From Asterias rubens (taxonomy: Eukaryota; Echinodermata; Asteroidea; Forcipulatida; Asteriidae), in assembly GCF_902459465.1 (NCBI RefSeq), contig NC_047070.1:8296554-8360553 (forward strand): a stretch of DNA of 64,000 bases. The letters run 5' to 3'. How positions within the stretch are numbered: the stretch's first letter is position 1; the number at the start of each line of letters is the position of its first letter. Of this stretch, positions 51,246 through 62,610 are shown in pieces. Position numbers and translations under genes: made by a program. A model generated the notes under the pieces. The model saw nothing but the letters and a program-made list of their open reading frames with translations. It was not told the DNA's origin and ran no database searches.

Positions 51246-51939
51246 TCTAATCATGAGTCACATCTGCAGAATCAAAAATCAAATTAAAATAAAAAAATTA
51301 CTTGCCAAATTGTTTTTACTTGTGAATAATTATGTTGGATTACTTGACATGCTCAGTGGCCCAGGCAACTCGACGCCTAACATTGAACCGCAACACAAAT
51401 TGACTTTGGATAAGACAACTGGACGGGGTGTTTTACTGTCATGACTTGCGATATCTCCGGATTCTAACAAGTAGCCATTTGTCTTGGGACAAAAATGTAA
51501 TTAACTTTGTTTAATAGTATAGTAATTGAATGAGCTTTTTTATTTATTTTGCTCGCCATACTAGCTTCTGAATATTCAATAAAATACCAACCAATGAAAA
51601 GCTTTAAAATAAAACACACGACGTTGCTCAAATGTCATACACGCATTGGCACTGTAAATAGTGGATTATCTCTCGCAACAGAAAAACAAAACGTTTAAGA
51701 TTTCAACACACGATGATGAAGTGTACCTCTAAGTGTCATTGTAAAAAAGTTGGATAGATGATTTTTTTTTTTTAATCGTTTAGTTTTTGATTGTGAAAAA
51801 TTTTCCTGTAATAAAACACATGACGCATGACACCAGGATATAATATAATATCATAACTAACTGGTTAATGGGATTTTACATGCTAAAATAATAATGTTCT
51901 TCTTCCTGAGACGAAAATTATTTTGTGACTTGTTTTACT
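51246..51939. other. No gene seen
   Basis: AT-rich. The only recognised item is a family C fragment at 51,905-51,938 (CTGAGACGAAAATTATTTTG). Confidence 0.5.
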
Positions 51940-52072
51940 GGATAACTTTCCGTATGGCGCCACCACTTTTTCACTCATTTTTACAAAAAGGGATTTATCA
52001 TTTAAGGTAAATAAGATACTATATTATTTCATATCGGATGAAAAAGTGGTGGCGCCATACGGAAACCTTTCC
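51940..52072. repeat. Small MITE family E, best copy
   Basis: GGATAACTTTCCGTATGGCG and CGCCATACGGAAACCTTTCC are inverted termini, extended inward by CCACCACTTTTTC and GAAAAAGTGGTGG. About 133 bp. Confidence 0.88.
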
Positions 52073-52129
52073 ATTAATACATGTAATAAAACTAAAAGTC
52101 ATTCACCTGTGGACTAGTCCTGGCTTTGT

Positions 52130-52319
52130 TGTTGTAGTCATGTCGTCGCGAGCGCGCCAGATGGTCAAACTCTCCATCCAGCCAGTTAAAGTGCACCCTC
52201 TAGAGGGCGCGCTTTAACTTCTGTTGCCTGGCAAAAGGCTAGGCGCCGCGGCGGCGCTCTTTATGCGTGGTTGATAACTTTACCATACTCCTAGCCCTAC
52301 AACCTAATTCACCAACAAG
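52130..52319 (+). promoter_or_regulatory. Likely RABEPK promoter and untranslated first exon
   Basis: A GC-rich block (GGCGCCGCGGCGGCGCTC near 52,241) with CpGs is followed by a strong donor, CACCAACAAG|GTACGT (exon end 52,319). Splicing to the acceptor at 53,903 would give a 5' UTR before the RABEPK ATG at 53,921. A palindromic CCCTCTAGAGGGCGCGC lies at 52,197. The same block could also drive the minus-strand zinc-finger array. Confidence 0.45.
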
Positions 52320-52662
52320 GTACGTTTTTGATGCATCACATTACTTTGTTTGCTCATTACTTAACTCACTCATGAAGGAAGGAAATCTTTTACTTCATTT
52401 TCCACAAAATAATGACATAAATATATATGAAATAACGGTTTAAATTAACCTGTCTGTTTAGAGTAACTTTTAATTATAAATATAAACATGTGCCTGTGTA
52501 GTGTGTAGCCCCACTTGTGTGGCCAAGGATAGCTGAATCCTGCTATCCTTGGCCACTCAAGTGGGGCTAGTGCCCGTGCTGCTGTAGGCTGTGCTGTTCC
52601 TGATTAGAGCATGGAGCTGTAACTATGTAGCACACCTGCGTTGTTGTTCCGTACCAACTTGA

Positions 52663-53560
52663 TAATCGTCCCAACTATAGTTGGGACTGGTCCCAACTTG
52701 AGGTTGAGTGTTAAAGTTGGGGCGTCCCAACTGCAGTTGGGATTTCACATAGATAGAGCTCAACAGTACCGTGCGTGGATTAATACTGTACTGTCGGGAC
52801 CAGACTGTGTAGACTTGATTTCAAGTCTGAGACTGCGGTTACTTCTCTGCATCAGCCACACAGAATTGACTGCTGTCCCAAACGGTACCAGTGTATTGAC
52901 TGTCCCAACTCAGTGTAGTGGGATAGGCCCGGGTTGATAATAATTTTTGGCTGAGTGGTACTGGTAGGGATGGTCTCCTCCTAGAAGATGGGACAATCGT
53001 TACTCTAGTTGGGACCCCAGTCACAACTGTAGTAATGACTGTCCCAACTGTAGTGGGGATAGACCAAATGTATTGTATAATGTTTTATTTGGTAGGGATG
53101 GTCTCCACTAGTTGGGACAGTCATTGGTACAGTTAGGACAGTCATTATTCTAGTTGGGACCCCAGTCCAACTGCAGTAATGACTGTCCCAACTGTAGTGG
53201 TGTAGAGATGGTCTCAACTATAGTTGGGACAGTCATTGGTACAGTTAGGACAGTCGTTACTCTAGTTGGGACCCCCAGTCCAAACTGTAGTAATGACTGT
53301 CCCAACTGTAGTGGTGTAGAGATGGTCTCAACTATAGTTGGGACAGTCATTGGTACAGTTGGGACAGTCGTTACTCTAGTTGGGAACCCTGTCCCAACTG
53401 TAGTAATGACTGTCCCAACTGTAGTGGGGATAGACCAAATTTATTTTATAATATTTTATCTGTAGAGACGGTCTCGACTAAGTTGGGACAGTCATTGGTA
53501 CAGTTAGGACAGTCACTACTCTGGTTGGGAACCCTGTCCCAACTGTAGAAATAACTTGAA
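52663..53560. repeat. Minisatellite of palindromic CCCAACT...AGTTGGG motifs
   Basis: A 52,670-53,090 part with scattered CCCAACTATAGTTGGG- and CCCAACTGCAGTTGGG-type palindromes leads into about four units of about 110-120 bp (53,090-53,555). Each unit contains GTCCCAACTGTAGT, GGTCTCAACTATAGTTGGGA, CAGTCATTGGTACAGTT and CTCTAGTTGGGA. It lies between the inferred first exon of RABEPK and the start-codon exon. Confidence 0.85.
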
Positions 53561-53683
53561 TTCGCTCGTTCAAGTTGTCTTGGCATGTTTATTTGTTTGA
53601 TGCCCACAAGTTCATCTCTATTTGTACAAGTAGGCTCAAACGTGTAACACGTGTAACACTGTAATTTTCAACAGACCAAATAA

Positions 53684-53855
53684 CAGGCCTGGAATTAATT
53701 TTTGAGCATGTATGAGAGGGCAATGTCATTTTCATTTTGCAAAGGGCACTTGATCTTAAAGAAAGTCAATGGGAAACTTAAAAAATTGAAGGGCACCAAC
53801 TGACCAAGGCCAAGAAGTAGGGAGCAACGGAGGCCATAATCTAATTTCAGGCCTG
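53684..53855 (+). repeat. Repeat family F variant, in RABEPK intron 1
   Basis: CAGGCCTGGAATTAATTTTT to ATTTCAGGCCTG, with GCAAAGGGCACTTGATC and GGGCACCAACTGACCAAGG internally. It ends about 50 bp before the coding-exon acceptor. Confidence 0.75.
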
Positions 53856-53920
53856 AAAAAAAAAAAGCCACCTCATCATTTAAATTTTCTTTGTGCATTG
53901 CAGGTTTGTTTGCCAGCACA

Positions 53921-56900
53921 ATGGAGTTGAACCCCGTTCTTGGACCAGGGGATTGCCCCCAGCCAGGCATGTGGTATGTAATATCCTCGATGGGCCAACA
54001 CCCTAGCATGAGGGTCGGTCATACCTGTTCTCACATCCCCAGGAAGACTACCGATGACAAGGGAAGGCTTCTGGTGATAGGGGGCGCTGATCCAAGCGGA
54101 GCTTACGGAGACTCGTATCTTCTGGATCTCGGTATGCACCAAAATCTAGCAAAATCTTTTTTTTATGAAGTTGTCTGATCTGGACCAATTTCATAAAGCC
54201 TGTATGTAAAGCACAAGAACTTGCTTCGCACAGTCAAAATATTGTATTAGGCACCGTACACTATTGGTAATACTCAAAATAATTGTTAGATTAAAAACTT
54301 AATTGGTAACGAGCAATATGGAGGTGTTGATCTGTGAGAAACTGCCCCCTGAAGTAACATAGTTTTCGAGAAACAAGTTCTTGTGACAAGGGTGTTTTAT
54401 CTTTGATTATTATCTCGCAACATATGCACAAAATAACAAACCTGTGAGAATTTGAACTCAATTGGTCATTGAAGTTGCGAGATAGTAATGAAAGAAAAAA
54501 AATGCTTGTCACTCGAAGTTGTGTGCTTTCAGATGCTTGATTTCTGGACCCCATTCTGAGGTTCCGAATTCAAATTTAAATATTTTAGTGGTAAATTACT
54601 TCTTTCTCCAAAACTACGCTCCTTCAGAAGGAGCTGTTTTCTCACAATGTTTTATATTATATTAACAACTCTCTATTGATCGTTAAAGCCATTGTACACT
54701 TTCGGAACATTAAACAAAAAACAGTTCTCAGATTTACAAATAACTTACAGGGTTTACAGAAGGTAATGGTTAAAGCCTTCCCTTGAAATATTATTCCATG
54801 AAATGCTTTACTTTTTGAGAAAACATTAAAACAATTATCAATTCTCGATATCGAGAATTACGGATTTATTTTAAACACATGTCATGACATGGCGAAACGT
54901 GCGGAAACAAGGGTGGGTTTTCCCATTATTTTCTCCCGACTCCAATGAACGATTGAGCCTAAATGTTCACAGGTTTGTTATTTTATATATAAGTTGTGAT
55001 ACACTAAGTGTGGGCCTTGGATAATACTGTTTACCGAAAGTGTCCAATGGCTTTAACAAGTAAGTTTTTATGCTAACAATTATTTTGAGTAATTACCAAT
55101 CCACTGCCTTTAAAGGAACATTACAGAATTTGTTTTTGCTAACAAATCAGTTGCTGGCAGTGTGAGCACTTTAATGTTATCCACCATATACATAAACTGA
55201 CAAACCTCTAGAAGTCTGAGATTGATTGGCCATCTGGGTCACGAGAAGATATTGAAAAACCGATTACACATTTTAATCGATGCAAAAACTAAAAAGAATA
55301 AAGCGCTCATTGAGCGATAAACTCCAAACGGGGAATTCATTTTATTTATTTCTAATTAAGTTTGATATTCCAGACAGAAATTATTCAAGGGATGTTTTCT
55401 ATTTTTGTTCTTACCAATTCTGTAGCGCTATGAAAATTCATATGTTATCAAAAATAATATATTAACATTTTTGTTTACAGATGCTTACCAGTGGTCCACA
55501 CCAGACTACAGTGGCCTTAGGCCAAGATATGAGCATGCAGTCTTTCAACCAGTCGGTCAACCGAGCAAGATCTTTGTTTTCTGCGGTGCGGACCAAGGGA
55601 GAAACATGAATGACATCCAGGTGCTAGACCTTGGTAAGATCAGTAGTTTGCTCCACTTGTTTGTTGGTTTGTTTGTTTGTTTGTTTGTGGAGCTGGTAAC
55701 AGCCAATTTCTCTCATACCCCTACTTAAAGACACTGGACACTATTGGTAATCGTCAAAGACTAGTCTTTACATTTGGTGTATATCAATAATAATAATAAT
55801 AATAATAATAATAAGACTTGTAATGCGCACATATCCACCCTGCTGGGTGTTCAAGGCGCAGTAAAACCAAAAACAAAACAAAAACAAAACACAACACAAA
55901 GAAAAACAGAAACAACAAAATTAGTCATTGAAAACCTGTGACATAAGATAAGTTTTGAGAAGAGACTTGAAATTTGCGGTACAAACACAAGATCAAAGAT
56001 TAAGTGGTAGAGAGTTCCAGATGCTTGGCGTGGCTGAAGAAAAAGACCTGTCACCCCATGAGTGTACAGACTTGGGTTCAATGAGGAGAAGCATGGAAAC
56101 ATCAACATATGCATAAGATAACAAACCTGTGCAAATTTGAGCTCAATCGGTTGTCGAAGTGGCGAGATCATAATACAAGAAAAAACACTCTTGTCACACA
56201 AAGTTTTTTGTTTTCAGATGCTTGATTTCGAGACCTCAAATTCTTAAACTGAGGTCTTGAAATCAAATTTGTGGAAAGTTACTTCTTTCTCGAAAACTAC
56301 GTTACTTCAGAGGGAGCCGTTTCTTACAATGTTTTATACTCTCAACCTCTCCCCATTACTAGTAACCAAGAAAGGTTTTATGCTAATAATTATTTTGAGT
56401 AATTACCAATAGTGTCCACTGCCTTTAATTTGTCTGTTCAATGTATAAACTGAGTTATTAAGTGGACTATTTTACTTCATTGTTTGCTCTCTACACTTCT
56501 TTACTTCTCTCCCATCCCCGGCCCCTTTCTCCTACTTTTAAATTTACATTTCTAATATCATTTTTTTTTTTTTTTTTACTTTGAATCTTTTTATTCATTG
56601 TTACCTATCCTTCTATAAATAATTTTTAGTTCGCTCTCATGATGTTTGCATGATTGATTGTTTATTATTTTTGCTCGAGATAATTAATAATAATAATAAA
56701 TAATTATTCATTTTTTCTGTATAGTACCAGACACTTGAACAAGGTGGTAGTAGCGTTGAACAGACATTTGCAGTGGTCTGTTCCCTACCTTTTTTTAAAA
56801 ATAGATTTACGTTTTTTTGTTTTTTTAGATGAAGGAAAGTGGACCACTGCAGACGTCACTGGTACCCCTCCCTCTCCAAGGACGTGTCGTAATTGCGCTT

Positions 56901-59900
56901 CTAGTGGTGACAAGCTCTACGTGTTCTGTGGTGGTCATCAGGGGGCGGAGCCTGTCAGTGATAGACAGCTGTATATCTTCGATGCAGGTGAGAAGTCATG
57001 AATATTTATGAGTTTGTGATTTCTACAAAAAACGTGCAACGTTCAGGGGTTTCGAATCCCAACTTGAGAAAAACTGTTTCATTGTTTTTGTTTGTTTGTA
57101 TCAGAAACTGTTTGTCAGCTTTTGTAAAGTGCTCTGAACTTTGTTGGGCGCTATCAAAATGCATTTATGCATGAATGTGTGCCTGTGTTGTTTTTTTCAT
57201 AGCAGGAAAGTAATAGGAGACTTTCCAACGCTAGGTGGCAGCAGACATACCGGGTAAGTTTCCATTGTTTACGTAGTTCTGAACATGCGCATAATTCTGA
57301 GAACAATGGATTTACCCGGTAAGTCTGCTGCCCTCTATCGTCCCAGAAAGTCTCCCATTAAGTGTACAGTGCTCGTATCATCAGTGTATGAGTGAAAGTA
57401 AAATAATATTCTTTATCCCTGATGAAAATTTGACATCTATAATATTTACCAAAATAATGTTGTGAATATTGTTGACTGTCAGTGTGTAGCTTCCGTACAT
57501 ATTGCAGGAATTGCTTGCAAAATAAGTTAATGTGGAGAAACTGACTGGAGCCGGATTTGAACCTCCGATCTCTGGATCGATCTGCTCGTCTTCAACGTTT
57601 CTTTTCTTTTTGCATTTAGCTGGTTTGATTTCTTGAGCCTATCAGTTTCAAGTGCTCATATAACTGTACATTTTGCATTCTCTTCTGACTGTTATTGTTT
57701 GTGTTTTGTTACATTGTCTTTGCTTTTTGTTTTTGTATTATGTATAGGGCTGATCCCTCAAAGCCTCTGCTTATTTGAACAGCCTCTTTCGTCACTTTTT
57801 CTATTGTTACAATTTTTTTTTCAGTATCATTGTCATTGATCCTGATTACCCGAGCCCTATATAGGACTATTTCTCTGTACACAGATACAGAGTCCTAACT
57901 ATTAAGGCCCGTTTCTGGGGCGGAAATTTTTTCAAAGCTTCATAACTCAAATATTACCTGCAACAAGCCACTAGTTTCAACAGATTCACATTCCATGGCA
58001 GCATACATTTTTCTGCGGTGGGTTTTGGTCGTGTTATATTCTTCACAAATCTGTAATTTTCGTGAAACAATGCAGCTCCCAGTGTTTAAAAAATTCCTGT
58101 TTTGATCGTTTTCTCAAAGTGTTGTCTTCTGCCGTGCGTACGCGTATACATTCGCGTGCAAGACGCAAGATGCAAGACGCATGAATTCTTGGTCACCGTA
58201 TCTTTACTGCACAGCGTTAATACGCAGCACAACACAGGATTTGCGCGTCGTGCATCTTGCGTACACACGGCAGACTGTGAGAGTGTGAACAAAAATTTGA
58301 ATTTTTTTACGTTGGGAGCTGCATTATTTCATGAAAATGACGGATTTGTGAAGAATATATGTCGATCAAAACCCACCGCAGCCATGCTGCCATGGTATGT
58401 GAATCTGTTGAAACTAGTGGTTTCTTGCAGGTAAGATTTGAGTTATGAAGCTTTGAAAATTTTCCGCCCCAGAAATGGACCCTGATATCCTTGACGTCAC
58501 TGTAGTATACGGAAGTGTAAGCCCGCCAGGGCTACTGATTATCCCTACTTGTATTGTACTGCTATTAATTTTTCCTAAAGATTCTGTGATTTCTTATTGT
58601 GAGTACAGAAATAATTGTTTCATTGAATTGCATTGACAAAATGTATAGGTGCTTTACCAACTTTACAACTAAGCTTTTCAAGATGTGTTTCTTTTATACA
58701 AAATGTTGTTGCTTTCTATTGTTAAATATTGTTTGTTTTCCCCAATTTATATTTTGCTTTTTTTTCACAGGATGTATTATGTTGTATTGCTTTGATTACA
58801 CTGTCTCTGCTTCTCTGTGCCTCCAACATCTGGGGATAGATTGATGTGGCACAACAAACGCCTAAATGTTATTATTGAATGCATTTTGTATGTGCTTGTC
58901 CAATGTATAATGTGTTGATAAAAACTATGTATGATGCTGTTTGTAAAAGTCGTGCAGATTTTAGTATGTTATCGGAAAGAGACAAATTTATTTGTTGATG
59001 AACTCTCAGCAAAAAGGGTATTGTACATTACTTAGCCAAGGATATTTGTATGTCTGCTAAGTTAAACATATAATTTTGTTCAATGTTCAAAATATTTGTT
59101 TAGGATTTAATTGAGGCTTTTGCCAACTCCTCTGCATGATGTAAACTGCAGTTTATACACATATTTTAAATATTCTTCTAACTAGGCCTAGTTGTAACCC
59201 TTCCCCAGGGTTATTGGGTAGGCTTTGTTCCTATTTACAATAAAACATGAAACCAAATCAGTTATTATTATGGGCATTGATTGCTAGCTGATAAGGTGCC
59301 CCAGGCTTAATTGATAGGTTAATTGGATTTTGAACCACCAAATATTTGGGTATTACATTTTGTAGGTTCTTTACACCATCAAGAAAAGTTATATCTTTGT
59401 TTTTCACCAAACTTTTAGCTAGTATGGCGTGGACAAATCCTGATGTCAAGGGAAAGAAACCAACCTGTCGTCATGGTCACGTGATGGTTGCTGTGGGAAA
59501 CAAAATATACCTGCATGGTGGAATGGCACGAGAGACATTCTTCAACGACATGCATGAATTTGACACAAGTAAGTTTGTTCAGTTGTAGTCTTTATATTTA
59601 GTAATCAAAATTTAACAACTTTTGAGGTAAACAAATAAACGTGCAGGACTTGAAACTGTGACCTCCAGGTTTACTTGCTCATATCAACACATAAAATTTT
59701 CAAAAGTAGTGCGTTTTGGGTGGGATGGTCGGCTTGTGCGTTAAGCCCTCGCCTCTCACCAAGGTGACCCTGGTTCGATACCCGGCCAGGGCCATATGTG
59801 AGTTGCGATGTGTGTTGGTTCTCTCTGCTGTGCCACGAGGGTTTTCCAGATCATCCGGTTTTCCTACTTCGGGAAAAGTCAAACACTTTCGATCTTTGGC

Positions 59901-62610
59901 TGTGCTCTGTGGTCATAATGGGTTGATGTGGCTGGCAGCCAAAGGGGCCCTTGCATGCCTGCTTCTTGAACACGATGTAGTCACGTCCTTCGCGAGTAAG
60001 GATGATTAGCCCCCCAAATTATTATTATTATTATTTAACATAGTATCCCAATTTCTTTTTGCAAATCTAAATTGTCTGTTTTATGATATTTACATTGACA
60101 AAATTGGATTAAAGAAATTAACAACATTAGCAATGTCTGGGCATTGTGTGATGATTATAGAGAAATGAATGGTTTCTAAAGTAGTTGGGCTACTTGTTGT
60201 GTTGTACAAACACGTTCTAAAATGGGCAAGTTAAAGCAATCGCACAACATTGGTAAATAATATTGTCCAAAGGCCCACACTTTGTGAATTACAACCTATA
60301 TATAAAATAACCAATCTTTGAAAATTTAGGCTCAATCGGTCATCGGAGTCGGGAGAAAATAACGGGAAAACCCACCCTTGTTTCTGCACGTTTCGCCGTG
60401 TCATGACATGTGTTTAAAATAAATCTGTTATTCTCGATATCAAGAATTGATAATTGTTTTAATGTTTTCTCAGAAAGTAAAGTATTTCATTGAATAATAT
60501 TTCAAGGGAAGTCTTTCACCATTACCTTCTGTAAACCCTGTAAGTTATTTGTAAATCTGTGAACTTTTAATTTTTGTTCTGTTCAGAAAGTGTCCCAATG
60601 GCTTAAAGTTAAAAAATAGGTTAGTTTGTCCGTGCCGAACAATGCAAGGGTGAATGAATGTAAACTCTTCCGAAGTCAAGTCACCCAAGTCTTTACCTTT
60701 TTTCTTTTCTTTGCTTGTTTTGTGATAAGTTTTTTTTAGTCAGATACCCTCCCCCTTTCCTTATTTTATAGGAACCTTAACGTGGAAACAAGTACGATGT
60801 AAAGGAGACATACCGTTGGGATGCACTGCTCATGGGGCTGTTGCCGTGGGCAACAAGATCTTTATGTTTGGTGGGATGTCACCTAACGGAGCATTGGATA
60901 CTGCCTATATGTTTGATACTTGTAAGTATCAATAGTAAATGTCCTCTCAGGTTGTGACCCCCGCCCCCTTAAAAAGACATTTTTACAATCAGTTATCGTG
61001 TTGAAGAAGAAGCGCAGCTGTAGATGGTCTGCCTACAGGTATAATTCGAGGCAGAGGCGCCCTTAGCTGCACTGGATAGACAACGTCACAAATCGGAGTG
61101 GAAGAAGCGTCGAAGAACTGAGAAGAGCAGCGATTGAAAGACACCAGGTGATGGCGGTAACTCCAGGAGTGCGCCCCCATTACAATCTGAGGACGAGGCG
61201 GCCACGGACGCAAGTCTATGCCGAATGATGATGAAGAAGAGACATTTTTAAAATGTTGATGGAATTTTTACATTTTTGTGTATCTCAAGAGTCAAATTCT
61301 TTAAAAAACATTTGTCACGATTGTGATAAACCTGTAATGTTTTATCCAAGAATTTCCCGTGTCTCAGGGGTCTGTTTTCTCGTTTTAAACCAATAGCTGT
61401 TTCATTTGAGTTGGTCATTGGTTAATCACTGGCCAATGACCGAAACAGTTATTGTTTACACCCACGAAAACGCACCCCTGGAAGATTAAGTGTTGTGGGA
61501 TCATTGTGTGTTGTAGAGTGTCATGGCCGAGTGGTTAAGAACATCGAATTCAAGTTCTGGTGCTAAGTCACCAGAGTGTGGGTTCGAATCCCGGTCGTGA
61601 CACTTGTGTCCTTGAGCAAGATACTTCACTATAATTGCTTCTCTTCACCCAGGGGTATAAATGGGTACCTCGAGGGTAGAGGTTGATATTGTGAATGAAA
61701 AAGCTCTTGGAGCTTTATAAACTGTTGCCAAGGCTGTATACTCCCAAGGGAGCTGAGAAACATTGAAAAAGGGATGTTATTGGCCCTATAACCAGCCGTC
61801 GATTTCACCAAACTCTTCCTAACTTAGGATTAATCTTAGGACTTAGGACGGGTTCAGTTCTGTATCCAAATACATGGAACGCATTGAACTCATCCTAAGT
61901 TAGGACGGGTTACTCGTCCTAACTAGAGTTAGGATTGATCCTAGCGTTTCGTGAAATCGGCTGCAGGGCACTAATGTTAAGTGCATGGATACGGTTATGT
62001 GAAATGCGCTATATAATTTGTTTTATTATTATTATTATTATATTATTATTATTATTATTATGTTTCTCGCACTACAGCAAATTCCCGTTGGCGACAAGTA
62101 AAAATAGAAGGCGCACCTCCTGCAAGTCGCCTGGACTTTGCGGTGTGCACCGCGCGGCTGTACTACGACCAACCAACAACAGACGATGCTCAGGCTCCCG
62201 ATTCAGAAACTCTATCTGCTATCGTTAATGCAGCCACCGCAGGCACAGCTGAAACAGAGACACCAAGCAATGATGATGTGAAATCAACCATAGAGCAAGG
62301 AACAGCAATTGTTGGATCTGAACCAGCCCCAACAGACTCTAGAGGGGACTCAAGAGGGGACAATTTCGGCGAAAACAAAACATTACCATCAGAGAGTGCT
62401 TGTGCTTCAACCTCTGGCACCACAGTTGATGTTTTCCCACCAGAGGAGGGCGCTGTTGCGTCGACTACCGAGGGGTCATCAGCTGGTACCCAGGGGTCAA
62501 TAGCTGGTGACCAAGGAAACTGTTTAGTCCTGGTTGTACATGGAGGCATGGATACGCAAGGGGAGGTATTCGATGACTGTCTTGTACTAAGGTTAGACGA
62601 TTTGTTATGA
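53921..62610 (+). CDS. RABEPK: RABEPK, Rab9 effector protein with kelch motifs
   Basis: In vertebrates this six-kelch-repeat protein (p40) binds active Rab9 and helps endosome-to-trans-Golgi transport. Six coding exons: 53,921-54,131 (ATG in an exon starting 53,904); 55,481-55,633; 56,829-56,987; 59,419-59,568; 60,772-60,921; 62,078-62,610 (TGA). They total 1,356 nt in frame, 451 residues. Landmarks: MELNPVLGPGDCPQPGMWY, RVGHTCS, LLVIGGADP, RPRYEHAVFQP, LYVFCGGHQGAEPVSD, CRHGHVMVAVGNKIYLHGG, GCTAHGAVAVGNKIFMFGG with MSPNGALDTAYMFD, and the final VVHGGMDTQGEVFDDCLVLR. The last exon also holds a Ser/Thr/Glu-rich insertion of roughly 110 residues inside the sixth repeat, longer than in the human protein. 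All five introns are phase 1, and each middle exon encodes about one kelch repeat. Introns are packed with MITEs, a fold-back and SINEs. Confidence 0.95.
54246..54682. repeat. Family A composite (left half joined to a reversed copy)
   Basis: TAGGCACCGTACACTATTGG starts a plus-oriented left part. After TCTCGCAACATATGCACAAA the sequence continues as family A in reverse (CCTGTGAGAATTTGAACTCA, TCACTCGAAGTTGTGTGCTT). The result is one rearranged or template-switched copy. Confidence 0.75.
54683..55056 (+). repeat. MITE family B, complete
   Basis: TTAAAGCCATTGTACACTTT to CGAAAGTGTCCAATGGCTTT then AA, with centre AATTCTCGATATCGAGAATT. TTAA at both boundaries. It abuts the family A composite directly. 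Confidence 0.93.
55726..56429 (-). repeat. MITE family A (reversed) split by a nested repeat
   Basis: The left part TTAAAGACACTGGACACTAT ends at about 55,788; the right part resumes at 56,102 with ATCAACATATGCATAAGATA and ends ATAGTGTCCACTGCCTTTAA. The 315-bp insert starts with an (AAT)n run and continues TGTAATGCGCACATATCCAC, AAGGCGCAGTAAAACC and GAGAGTTCCAGATGCTTGGC. ATCAA occurs on both sides of the insert, as a target-site duplication would. Confidence 0.88.
57211..57362. repeat. MITE of about 150 bp with long inverted ends, RABEPK intron
   Basis: TAATAGGAGACTTTCCAACG at the left; the right end is CGTCCCAGAAAGTCTCCCAT then TAA. The inner arms also pair: GGCAGCAGACATACCGGGTA with TACCCGGTAAGTCTGCTGCC. 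Confidence 0.85.
57904..58484. repeat. Large fold-back element, about 580 bp, RABEPK intron
   Basis: The outer arms are about 190 bp each. Left AGGCCCGTTTCTGGGGCGGA, AAAGCTTCATAACTCAAAT and CCACTAGTTTCAACAGATTC pair with right GAATCTGTTGAAACTAGTGG, ATTTGAGTTATGAAGCTTT and TTCCGCCCCAGAAATGG. The centre has a second, shorter inverted pair (CTGCCGTGCGTACGC; GCGTACACACGGCAG) and CpG-rich ACGCAAGATGCAAGACGC repeats. No transposase frame. Confidence 0.88.
59722..60047 (+). repeat. tRNA-headed SINE, distinct family, RABEPK intron
   Basis: A-box-like GGTCGGCTTGTGCGTTAAGC, B box GGTTCGATACC, body CCACGAGGGTTTTCCAGATC and GTCACGTCCTTCGCGAGTAA, and tail (ATT)n. About 325 bp and apparently full length. 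Confidence 0.8.
60230..60606 (-). repeat. MITE family B, reversed, RABEPK intron
   Basis: TTAAAGCAATCGCACAACAT to AAGTGTCCCAATGGCTTAAA, with GAAAACCCACCCTTGTTTC and TTCTCGATATCAAGAATT inside. TTAA at both edges. Confidence 0.9.
61517..62060 (+). repeat. tRNA-Leu-like SINE with a nested family H MITE
   Basis: The head 61,517-61,604 folds like a tRNA: acceptor strands AGTGTCA and TGACACT, A box TGGCCGAGTGGTTAAGA, B box GGGTTCGAATCCC and a long variable arm. The body has CTTCTCTTCACCCAGGGGTA and AAATGGGTACCTCGAGGG. A MITE is inserted at 61,800-61,960 (GATTTCACCAAACTCTTCCT to AGCGTTTCGTGAAATC). The SINE 3' part then resumes, GCATGGATACGGTTATGTGA, and ends in (TTA)n just before the last RABEPK exon. 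Confidence 0.85.

Noticed and set aside
61517-61604. Functional tRNA-Leu gene
   Set aside because: The cloverleaf and boxes look good, but the sequence is followed by a SINE body shared with 19,895-20,215, so it is a SINE head.
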